Below, piece by piece: positions 1-7,250 of a DNA stretch of 64,000 nucleotides; position 1 is the stretch's first letter, and the number at the start of each line of letters is the position of its first letter. The stretch spans positions 124,001 through 188,000 of the forward strand of contig CAJYAG010000002.1 of the NCBI GenBank assembly GCA_913065125.1, read 5' to 3'. The translations under genes and the position numbers were made by a program. Source of the stretch: an uncultured Flavobacteriaceae bacterium. Lineage in GTDB: Bacteria > Bacteroidota > Bacteroidia > Flavobacteriales > Flavobacteriaceae. The notes under the pieces are model-generated. The model had not been told where the DNA came from. It searched no databases and saw only the letters and a list, made by a program, of their open reading frames with translations.

Positions 1-1128
1 TTTCAATTCGTCAATTACCCATCCTTCGATTTCATCACCAAATTCTGTTAATTCAACATCTTCATCCTCTATTCCTTCTCGTTGTACATCAATTTCATAT
101 CCTGTTAATTGGCTTGCTAATCTAATATTTACACCACCTTTACCAATTGCTTTAGAAACTTCTTCTGGTTTTAAAAACACATTTACACGTCCTTTTTTAC
201 CATCTATTACTTCTTCTGCGGGTTTAATTTCCATTGAAACAATTTTTGCTGGACTTAATGCTCTGGCAATGTATAATTGTTCGTTTTTTGTATAATTGAT
301 TACGTCAATATTTTCATTTCCTAATTCACGTACAATTCCATGAATACGAGATCCTTTCATTCCAACACACGCTCCAACTGGGTCAATTCTATCATCATAA
401 GAATCTACAGCTACTTTTGCTTTTTCTCCAGGAATTCTTGCAACACCTTCAATAGTAATCAAACCGTCGAAAACTTCTGGAATTTCTTGTTCAAATAGCT
501 TTACTAAGAAGTTTGGTGAAGTTCTTGATAAAATAATTGCTGGTTTTGTTCCTCTTAATTCTACCGTCTTAATAACACCTCTAACTGAATCTCCTTTTCT
601 AAAAAAGTCTGAACGAATTTGTTCGCTTTTAGGCAATACCAATTCATTACCTTCATCATCTAGTAAAATTACTGCATTATGACGAATATGATGCACTTCT
701 GCACTATAAATTTCTCCTTCTAAATCTTTAAACTGCTTAAAGATGTTTGTACTATCGTGTTCTTGAATCTTAGAAATTAAATTCTGACGCAAAGCTAAGA
801 TAGCTCTTCTTCCTAAATCAATTAATTTTACTTCTTCAGATACATCTTCGCCAATTTCAAAATCAGGCTCAATTTTTCTTGCCTCCGCTAATTCAATCTC
901 CTCATTATCGTCTTCTGACATTCCATCTGCAACAACAACCCTATTTCTCCAAATTTCTAAATCTCCTTTATCTGGATTAATAATAATATCAAAATTATCA
1001 TCTGATCCAAATTTACGCTTCAATGCAGCTCTAAAAACTTCTTCTAAAATAGACATCAATGTTACTCTGTCTATGCTCTTATTGTCTTTAAATTCTGAAA
1101 ATGAATCAATTAAATCTATATTTTCCAT
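1..1128 (-). CDS. nusA: Transcription termination/antitermination factor NusA (C-terminus cut by window edge)
   Basis: NusA binds RNA polymerase and nascent RNA and modulates pausing, intrinsic termination and antitermination. The reading frame is open from ATG at 1126-1128 to the window edge, giving about 376 residues. It reads as the NusA N-terminal domain, an S1 domain (region of residues 130-200) and KH domains; the segments VGACVGMKGSRI and SKAIGKGGVNIRLA are the characteristic NusA KH signatures. The usual acidic C-terminal end lies outside the window. It follows rimP on the same strand with a 12-bp gap, the conserved rimP-nusA(-infB) operon order, so it is probably transcribed from the rimP promoter. 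Confidence 0.96.
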   Translation of the reverse strand, partial: MENIDLIDSFSEFKDNKSIDRVTLMSILEEVFRAALKRKFGSDDNFDIIINPDKGDLEIWRNRVVVADGMSEDDNEEIELAEARKIEPDFEIGEDVSEEVKLIDLGRRAILALRQNLISKIQEHDSTNIFKQFKDLEGEIYSAEVHHIRHNAVILLDDEGNELVLPKSEQIRSDFFRKGDSVRGVIKTVELRGTKPAIILSRTSPNFLVKLFEQEIPEVFDGLITIEGVARIPGEKAKVAVDSYDDRIDPVGACVGMKGSRIHGIVRELGNENIDVINYTKNEQLYIARALSPAKIVSMEIKPAEEVIDGKKGRVNVFLKPEEVSKAIGKGGVNIRLASQLTGYEIDVQREGIEDEDVELTEFGDEIEGWVIDELK

Positions 1129-1140
1129 TCAACTCTTTTA

Positions 1141-1602
1141 TTAAAAAATTATCTTCACTTTTGCTTCAACTATATCCGAATAAGCTATTGTTTCTGTTTT
1201 TTCAACAGTAACTTTCCCTTTACCTATTGGTTTTGGCTCTCTTGCTTTCCAAGATATTATGATATTATCTTTATTTACTTCTGTTAAAGTTCCTTCTACC
1301 TTTTTATCAATCATTTTAACAGTTATAATTCTGTTAAGGTTTTTAATGTATTGCCTTTTAACCTTTAAAGGCTCTGCAATATCAGGAGAAGTAACTTCTA
1401 ACGCAAAATCGTCTACTTCTCTATCTAAGTTCCCCTCAATACTTCTATTAATTCTTATACATTCACTTAAAGAAACGCCTTGATCACCATCAATCACAAT
1501 CTGAATTTTGTTCCCTGGTAAAAAAAACAATTCAATCAAATACAAAGATTGGTTTTCTTCCAACGCTTCCTCTAATAAATCTTGAATCTTTTTTTTATTC
1601 AT
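1141..1602 (-). CDS. rimP: Ribosome maturation factor RimP
   Basis: RimP assists maturation of the 30S subunit in the cytoplasm. The 153-residue product has normal length, with an N-terminal alpha/beta domain (residues 1 to about 80, including the DGDQGVSLSECI and FALEVTSPDI signatures) and a C-terminal SH3-like beta domain. It is the first gene of the rimP-nusA operon. A good promoter lies about 60 bp upstream and the short leader contains a GC-rich hairpin followed by a U-run, described separately. The start at 1602 is the only ATG near the conserved N-terminus. Confidence 0.95.
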   Translation of the reverse strand: MNKKKIQDLLEEALEENQSLYLIELFFLPGNKIQIVIDGDQGVSLSECIRINRSIEGNLDREVDDFALEVTSPDIAEPLKVKRQYIKNLNRIITVKMIDKKVEGTLTEVNKDNIIISWKAREPKPIGKGKVTVEKTETIAYSDIVEAKVKIIF

Positions 1603-1609
1603 TTTTGGT

Positions 1610-1634
1610 ATAAAAAGAGGGGCTTATAGCCCCC
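1610..1634 (-). promoter_or_regulatory. Terminator-like hairpin in the rimP-nusA leader
   Basis: Read on the minus strand, GGGGCT-ATA-AGCCCC forms a 6-bp GC-rich stem with a 3-nt loop, followed at once by TCTTTTT, and ends 12 nt before the rimP ATG. It therefore lies downstream of the promoter (1664-1695), inside the transcript. Stem and U-run are seen directly. A role as an attenuator is inferred, plausible because NusA itself acts on intrinsic terminators. Confidence 0.6.
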
Positions 1635-1663
1635 TTCATTCTTCTTTTACGTTATTTTTGCTG

Positions 1664-1695
1664 CAAATATACTAACTTATTCATAAATACCCAAA
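1664..1695 (-). promoter_or_regulatory. Bacteroidota promoter for rimP-nusA
   Basis: On the minus strand, TTTG (1692-1695) is followed after 20 bp by TATATTTG (1664-1671). This fits the Bacteroidota housekeeping promoter (-33 TTTG, -7 TAnnTTTG). The implied transcription start near 1658 leaves a leader of about 55 nt that holds the hairpin. Confidence 0.7.
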
Positions 1696-1721
1696 TAGCT
1701 TAGAGTTAAATATTTTTTTTG

Positions 1722-1729
1722 TACATTTG
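1722..1729 (+). promoter_or_regulatory. Probable -7 element for the universal stress gene
   Basis: TACATTTG matches TAnnTTTG and lies 38 bp before the ATG at 1768. No clear TTTG is present at the -33 distance, so this rests on the -7 element alone. Confidence 0.5.
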
Positions 1730-1767
1730 TGAACCTCCTGTAACTTTTTTTTTAAAATTTTTCAACT

Positions 1768-2595
1768 ATGAAAAAAATTCTAGTTCCTATAGATTTTTCT
1801 GTACAGTCTGAGTATGCGATGAAATTAGCTTCAAAAATTGCAAATGAAACAGAAATAGAAGTACACCTCTTACATTTACTAGAACTTCCTAAAGGCCATG
1901 TAGACATGGGTTCTGGGAGTAATTTTGGCATACCTCAAAGCATGTTTTACATTCAAAAGACACAAGAGAAAATTATTAAAATTAAAAAAGATTTTTTTAG
2001 TTCTGACACTAAAGTCAAGTATGCAATTCGCTTTGACAAACCTTCTGAAGGCATTTTAAAATTTAACTCAAAAATAAATGCCGACCTTATTCTAATGGGA
2101 TCAAAAGAAATAAGCATTTTTGATGAATTATTAATTGGCTCAAATATTAAAAGAACTGTTAGAAACGCTAACACACCTGTTTTAGTGGTCAAGAACGACC
2201 CTAAAGAATTTAATGTAAAAGAATTGGTTTTCACATCTAATTTTAATGAAGAAGACAGAAAATCTTTTGAGGTTTTATTAGATTTTTCTAAAAAGTTTAA
2301 AAGCAAAATTCATCTATTAAATGTTAATACAATGAATCGCTTTAAAAGCACTAAAAAATCAAAACAAAAAATGGAGACTTTTTTGAGTTCATACCAAAAC
2401 TTAGAACATTCTATCAACGTATATGATGATGATTCTATAGAAAACGGGATCTTAAACTTTTCTAAAGAAATAAATGCCGATTTAATAGCACTTTCCACTC
2501 ATGAAAGCAGTGGTATCTTTAGACTTTTTAACAGAAGCATCAGTAAAAGTCTTTCTAAAAAATCTTTAAAACCAGTGTTTACTTTCTTTATTTAG
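1768..2595 (+). CDS. Universal stress protein, two UspA domains in tandem
   Basis: A cytoplasmic stress protein of the UspA superfamily. The 275-residue product has two Usp folds: residues 1 to about 145 (starting KKILVPIDFS, the usual first strand) and about 146-275. The nucleotide-loop region of domain 1 (MGSKE then LIGSNIKRTV) keeps only part of the G-x2-G-x9-G(S/T) pattern, and in domain 2 (STHESSG then NRSISK) the final glycine is missing, so ATP binding is uncertain. It stands alone between a promoter-like element and a strong terminator. Confidence 0.9.
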   Translation: MKKILVPIDFSVQSEYAMKLASKIANETEIEVHLLHLLELPKGHVDMGSGSNFGIPQSMFYIQKTQEKIIKIKKDFFSSDTKVKYAIRFDKPSEGILKFNSKINADLILMGSKEISIFDELLIGSNIKRTVRNANTPVLVVKNDPKEFNVKELVFTSNFNEEDRKSFEVLLDFSKKFKSKIHLLNVNTMNRFKSTKKSKQKMETFLSSYQNLEHSINVYDDDSIENGILNFSKEINADLIALSTHESSGIFRLFNRSISKSLSKKSLKPVFTFFI

Positions 2596-2618
2596 GTTAC
2601 AAAAAAGCATAAAAAGCA

Positions 2619-2648
2619 AAAACCTCACTATAAATAGTGAGGTTTTTT
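2619..2648. terminator. Bidirectional intrinsic terminator between usp and tRNA-Gln
   Basis: CCTCACTA and TAGTGAGG form a perfect 8-bp stem with a TAAA loop. A run of T follows on the plus strand and a shorter run of A precedes it, so it can end both the stress gene (plus) and the tRNA transcript (minus). Confidence 0.85.
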
Positions 2649-2649
2649 G

Positions 2650-2721
2650 TTGGCCTACAAGGACTCGAACCTTGAATGTCGGTACCAAAAACCGGTGTGT
2701 TGCCAATTACACCATAGGCCA
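2650..2721 (-). tRNA. tRNA-Gln (anticodon TTG)
   Basis: The minus strand folds as a complete cloverleaf: acceptor TGGCCTA/TAGGCCA (7 bp), D stem GTGT/ACAC, anticodon loop TTTTGGT with anticodon TTG, and T arm CAAGG-TTCGAGT-CCTTG. CCA is not encoded. The anticodon stem has one C/A mismatch at its outer pair. A strong promoter lies just upstream and the bidirectional terminator starts right after the 3' end. Confidence 0.95.
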
Positions 2722-2731
2722 ATTGCGGGTG

Positions 2732-2762
2732 CAAATTTAATTCAAACTTTTAATATTGCAAA
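2732..2762 (-). promoter_or_regulatory. Promoter for tRNA-Gln
   Basis: On the minus strand TTTG (2759-2762), a 19-bp spacer and TAAATTTG (2732-2739) give a full Bacteroidota promoter, 10 bp before the mature tRNA. Confidence 0.75.
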
Positions 2763-2881
2763 TGTTTTTTTAGTTTTTTTATTTTTAACAGTTTTTTATC
2801 ACAGTAAATTGCTAGTTGCCACGTTTTAACAACCTAAATTTACTTATAATTTAGTAAATTCGCCACACATATTTAAATTTA

Positions 2882-5800
2882 ATGATGACACAATCTACTT
2901 ACGAAAAATGGAATACAATTGCCGGTTGGTTTGTATTTGCCATTGCCCTAATAACTTACACACTAACATTAGAACCAACAGTGAGTGCTTGGGATTGTGG
3001 AGAATATATCTCTACAGCTGTAAAATTAGAAGTTGGTCATCCACCAGGAGCGCCATTGTTTCAGATGCTGGGAGCCTTTTTTGCTATGTTTACGAGTGAA
3101 TTAGACGGAATTGCAAAAATGGTCAATTTTATGTCTGCCTTGGCGAGTGCATTTACCATCTTATTTATGTTTTGGACCATTACCAATTTGGCTAAAAAAA
3201 TGACAAAAGATGAAGGTGACTCATCATTATCTAGTGTGATTGCTATTCTTGGATCTGGAGTTGTTGGAGCTTTAGCTTATACTTTTTCAGATAGTTTTTG
3301 GTTTAGTGCTGTTGAAGGAGAAGTATATGCAATGTCGTCATTCTTAATGGCAATTTTATTTTGGCTTGGTTTAAAGTGGGAAAATGAAATGCATTTACCA
3401 AGAGGAAATAGATGGTTGCTACTTATCAGTTTTGTGGTTGGATTATCGTTTGGTGTTCACATCTTATCATTATTGGTGATCCCTGCAATTGTAATGTTGT
3501 ATTTCTTTAAAACATATCATACTATAACTATAAAAACTACTGCAGTTGCAACAGTAATCTCTGTTGTTATTTTAGCGTTTGTCTTTAAGTTTTTATTTCC
3601 GTACACATTACAATTTTTCAGCTCAACAGAAATCTTTTTTGTAAACACCATCGGATTGCCTTTTAATTCTGGAAGTATTATTGCCGCAATCATTTTAATT
3701 GCTGTGTTTTATTACGGTATAAAATACACACGTAAAAAGAACAAAGTAAACTTAAACACGCTAATCTTATCAATACTGTTTATTATGATGGGATTCTCAT
3801 CTTGGTTAATGTTGCCAATTAGAGCTAACGCAAACACTACAATTAACGAGAACAATCCGTCTAGTGCAAGAGAATTATTAGCGTATTATAATAGAGAACA
3901 ATATGGCGATGCCAATGTTTTTTACGACACCTATTATTCTATCAAATACAATACAGACGATTTAGATAAAAACAACCCGTATGTAGATGGAAAACCAAAA
4001 TATGAAAAAGATTTAAAGAATAAAAAATATGTTATTGTAAATAAATACAAAAACACAGACCCTAATTATTCTTCAAGACACAAAGGGTTTATTCCAAGAA
4101 TGGTAGATCCAGATCGAGAAGCCAATTACAAAGCAATTGTTGGCATTCCAGCAAATTCTAAAAGACGACCAACTTTTTCTGAGAACATTCATTTTATGCT
4201 GAGTTTTCAATTTGGCTATATGTATGGACGCTATTTTATGTGGAATTTTGCCGGACGACAAAATGATAAACAAGGGCAATTAGATATTTTTAATGGAAAT
4301 TGGATTAGCGGAATTGATTTTATTGATGAAGCAAGATTGGGTTCTCAGCAAAAATTACCAGACGACGTAAAAGATAATAAAGGAAGAAATAAATACTACT
4401 TTTTACCTTTAATTTTAGGAATTATAGGATTGTTGTATCAAGTAAAATTTGATAAGAAAAATTTCTATTCCTTATTTTTATTCTTTGTTTTTACAGGATT
4501 TGCAGTAATTTTCTATACAAATCCAAAATCATTTGAAGTTAGAGAACGAGATTATGCCATTGTTGGCTCCTTTTACATTTTTGCCATTTGGATTGGTTTT
4601 GGGGTTTTTGCCTTGTATCAATATTTAAAACATTTAGGAAACAAAAAAACCATTGCAATTGCCGTTTCTGTAATTTCATTATTGGCAGTTCCTACTTTAA
4701 TGGCATCCGAAAACTGGGACGACCACGATAGATCTAATCGCTTTACAACGCGTTTAAATGCACAAGCGTATTTAGAATCTACAGACCCATATGCAATTAT
4801 GTTTACCATTGGCGATAATGATACGTTTCCGCTTTGGTACATGCAAGAAGTTGAAGGAATTCGAAGAGATGTAAAACTAGTAAACACCAGCTTATTTGCA
4901 ACCGATTGGTACATCGATCAAATGAAAAGAGCAACCTATGAAGCGCCACCAATTCCTTCGCAATTAACACACGACAAGTACAAAACTGGCTCTTTAGATG
5001 TTGCCTATCATTTACCACATCCACAGTTTAAAGATTCAGTTATCGGAATAAAAGATTTTATGAGATGGATAGAAAGCGATAATGATGTTACGTATTATAT
5101 CAATGAAGAAGACAGATTAAAAACATATCCAACAAACAGAATTAGAATTCCCGTTAACAAAGAAAATGCGTTAAAAAGTGGAATTGTAGCTGCAAAAGAT
5201 GCAGATAAAATGGTTGATTTTATCGACATTACTATTGATGAAAGAGGCTTGTCTAAAAACCGAATTTTAATGTTAGACATCTTAGCTAATTTTGATTGGA
5301 AACAACCTATTTACTTTACAGGTGGCGCAAATGAAGACGGAGAATATATTTGGTTAAAAGATTATTTACAGTTAGACGGAATGGCTTTTAAATTGGTTCC
5401 TATTAGAACACCAATGATTGAAGTTGATGCTGCAGGAAATAAAATTAGAGAGCGAAATATGTTTGATATGGGACGCATCGATTCTGAAAAAATGTACAAC
5501 AATATTCAGAAATTAGAATGGAGAAATATCAATAGCGGTAAAATTTATATTGACGAACAAACACGTAAAAATGCCATCTCATTGCGTAATAATATGCTGC
5601 GTTTGGCAGAAACTTTTGCAGATGAAAACAACTTTGAAAAAGCAGAAGAAATTCTAGATTTATCTCTAGAAAAAATGCCAATTGAAGAGTTTGATCATTA
5701 TAGTATTGCTTTAGGCTATCCAGAGATTTATTATCAAATTGGAAAACCAGAAAAAGCTAGGAAAACAGTTGACACTTTGATTAAAATACTACAACAGAAA

Positions 5801-5995
5801 CTACTTTGGTATAGCACTTATGATCTTAAATACAGTAATGTGATTATTGAAGAATTACAAAATGTGCTGTTGATGTACAAAAGAGGTGTTTTAGAACAAG
5901 TGATAACAAGTGATAGAGACACTGTTTATGCTAAAAAACTACAACAAGACTTTATGGATTCTATGAATTTATTTGACCATTTGATGGAAGAATAA
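2882..5995 (+). CDS. DUF2723 / glycosyltransferase family 117 membrane protein
   Basis: A large integral membrane protein (1037 residues) of the DUF2723 family, now classed as GT117 and related to GT-C enzymes such as protein O-mannosyltransferases; its actual acceptor is not shown here. The N-terminal half has many hydrophobic segments (roughly residues 12-600). The first extracytoplasmic loop carries WDCGEY (D38, E41) and GHPPGAP, typical of the family. The last ~430 residues are soluble, ending in a helical TPR-like region (about 885-1030). ATG codons at 2882 and 2885 are equally possible starts. The deacetylase gene follows after 11 bp, probably in one operon, suggesting a joint role in envelope glycan handling (inference). 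Confidence 0.88.
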   Translation: MMTQSTYEKWNTIAGWFVFAIALITYTLTLEPTVSAWDCGEYISTAVKLEVGHPPGAPLFQMLGAFFAMFTSELDGIAKMVNFMSALASAFTILFMFWTITNLAKKMTKDEGDSSLSSVIAILGSGVVGALAYTFSDSFWFSAVEGEVYAMSSFLMAILFWLGLKWENEMHLPRGNRWLLLISFVVGLSFGVHILSLLVIPAIVMLYFFKTYHTITIKTTAVATVISVVILAFVFKFLFPYTLQFFSSTEIFFVNTIGLPFNSGSIIAAIILIAVFYYGIKYTRKKNKVNLNTLILSILFIMMGFSSWLMLPIRANANTTINENNPSSARELLAYYNREQYGDANVFYDTYYSIKYNTDDLDKNNPYVDGKPKYEKDLKNKKYVIVNKYKNTDPNYSSRHKGFIPRMVDPDREANYKAIVGIPANSKRRPTFSENIHFMLSFQFGYMYGRYFMWNFAGRQNDKQGQLDIFNGNWISGIDFIDEARLGSQQKLPDDVKDNKGRNKYYFLPLILGIIGLLYQVKFDKKNFYSLFLFFVFTGFAVIFYTNPKSFEVRERDYAIVGSFYIFAIWIGFGVFALYQYLKHLGNKKTIAIAVSVISLLAVPTLMASENWDDHDRSNRFTTRLNAQAYLESTDPYAIMFTIGDNDTFPLWYMQEVEGIRRDVKLVNTSLFATDWYIDQMKRATYEAPPIPSQLTHDKYKTGSLDVAYHLPHPQFKDSVIGIKDFMRWIESDNDVTYYINEEDRLKTYPTNRIRIPVNKENALKSGIVAAKDADKMVDFIDITIDERGLSKNRILMLDILANFDWKQPIYFTGGANEDGEYIWLKDYLQLDGMAFKLVPIRTPMIEVDAAGNKIRERNMFDMGRIDSEKMYNNIQKLEWRNINSGKIYIDEQTRKNAISLRNNMLRLAETFADENNFEKAEEILDLSLEKMPIEEFDHYSIALGYPEIYYQIGKPEKARKTVDTLIKILQQKLLWYSTYDLKYSNVIIEELQNVLLMYKRGVLEQVITSDRDTVYAKKLQQDFMDSMNLFDHLMEE

Positions 5996-6006
5996 GAAGC
6001 CAACTT

Positions 6007-6651
6007 ATGAAATTGTATCTTACAAAAACGCCCCGTATAATTCAACAGATTTTCAAGAATTATACGTGGCGTTTTTCTTCGGATAAAAAAGAAATTTACC
6101 TCACTTTTGATGATGGTCCAACTCCTATAATAACCGAATTTGTTTTATCTGAATTAAAAAAACACAATGCAAAAGCTACTTTTTTTTGTATTGGAAAAAA
6201 TATAAAAAAGCATCCTGAAGTTTTCAAAAAAATTATATCCGAAAAACATACTATTGGCAACCACACTCAAAATCATCTAAATGGTTGGAAGCATAAAAAA
6301 AACAACTACTTAGAAAATGTTTTAGAAGTTGAAAAAACTTTGAAAGTTTCTAACTTTGAACCTTTGAACCTTAATTTATTTCGCCCTCCTTATGGTAAAA
6401 TAAAAAGAAGTCAAACAAAAAAATTACGAAGCTTAGGTTTTAAGATTATTCTGTGGGATGTGTTGAGTGCAGATTTTGACACTTCTATCTCCAAAAAGAA
6501 ATGCTTAGAAAACGTATTAAAAAACACTACAAACGGAAGCATTATTGTTTTTCATGACAGCGTAAAAGCGTCAGAAAAACTAACATACGTTTTACCAAAA
6601 GTATTGAAATATTATACTGAAAAAGGATTTGTTTTTAAAGCTATTGCTTAA
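6007..6651 (+). CDS. Polysaccharide deacetylase (NodB-homology) family protein
   Basis: A carbohydrate esterase 4-like metal-dependent deacetylase, 214 residues. All NodB motifs are visible: TFDDGP (catalytic base D35, metal D36), H86-TQN-H90 (metal ligands), RPPYG at 126-130, W150-D151, and H183-D184 (catalytic His). It has no obvious signal peptide or transmembrane segment, so export is unclear. It lies 11 bp downstream of the GT117 gene. Its stop overlaps the stop of the convergent thioredoxin-fold gene by 4 bp. The substrate (peptidoglycan, capsule or other glycan) cannot be told from sequence. Confidence 0.9.
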   Translation: MKLYLTKTPRIIQQIFKNYTWRFSSDKKEIYLTFDDGPTPIITEFVLSELKKHNAKATFFCIGKNIKKHPEVFKKIISEKHTIGNHTQNHLNGWKHKKNNYLENVLEVEKTLKVSNFEPLNLNLFRPPYGKIKRSQTKKLRSLGFKIILWDVLSADFDTSISKKKCLENVLKNTTNGSIIVFHDSVKASEKLTYVLPKVLKYYTEKGFVFKAIA

Positions 6652-6941
6652 ACATATTGTTGTACCAAACCAATTAGAGTGTTTGCATCTTGTTCACCCG
6701 TTTGACGCCATTTCATTTCGCCATTTTTATAAATCATAAAAGTTGGATTTCCTTTAACACGCAAAGTGTCAGCAAGAATTTCGTTCTTTTTTATATCAAT
6801 CTTAATCACTTTAGCTTTATCGCCAAGAGCAGCTGCAACATCTTTTAATGTATCAAGGTTATTTTCCTCGTCGTTCCAATCAAAATAAAAGTCTATTAAA
6901 ACGGGCTTTTTTACATTAATTAACTCACCAAATTTTGTCAT
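6648..6941 (-). CDS. Thioredoxin-fold protein lacking the CxxC active site
   Basis: A 97-residue protein with the thioredoxin fold: PVLIDFYFDW strand, VIKIDIKKN strand, VKGNPTFMIYKNG containing the cis-proline, and a final helix. Where thioredoxins have W-C-G-P-C it reads W22-N-D-E-E, so both catalytic cysteines are absent, and there is no cysteine anywhere in the protein. It cannot be a disulfide reductase; a binding or scaffold role is an inference. TATATTTG (6995-7002, minus strand) is a possible -7 element. Confidence 0.85.
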   Translation of the reverse strand: MTKFGELINVKKPVLIDFYFDWNDEENNLDTLKDVAAALGDKAKVIKIDIKKNEILADTLRVKGNPTFMIYKNGEMKWRQTGEQDANTLIGLVQQYV

Positions 6942-7250
6942 AATCTATAAGTTTTTAGGAGGAAAAACATACTAGTTACCTATTTGTTAGTTTACAAATA
7001 TAACATTTTTGATTAAATCTACTGATTATCAAGGATTTTTCAACACTCTCAAAAAAGATTTGCTATCAAAAACACAATCAATATTAATAATTTCAACTAT
7101 TAATAAACAAATTTTAACCTCCTGTAAAGGATCATTTGGTCATCCTTCACTAACAACAAAAGTAATAGTGCTGTCTTTATAAATTTCTAATGCAATCTAA
7201 ACTTAAAAACGCATAAGTTTTTGTAGATTTATAACTTCAATATTTTTACA
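6942..7250. other. Intergenic region between two divergent genes, no gene seen
   Basis: 309 bp separate the thioredoxin-fold gene and polA, which diverge. Apart from a minus-strand -7-like TATATTTG at 6995-7002 and a small inverted repeat (AAGGAT/ATCCTT, 7127-7147), no ORF or RNA gene is apparent. No convincing polA promoter was found. Confidence 0.5.

Noticed and set aside
2647..2829. Plus-strand ORF of 60 codons
   Set aside because: It runs through the tRNA-Gln gene and its promoter on the other strand; the protein is a chance reading of them.
7127..7147. AAGGAT/ATCCTT hairpin upstream of polA
   Set aside because: Six pairs with a large loop and no context; could be chance.
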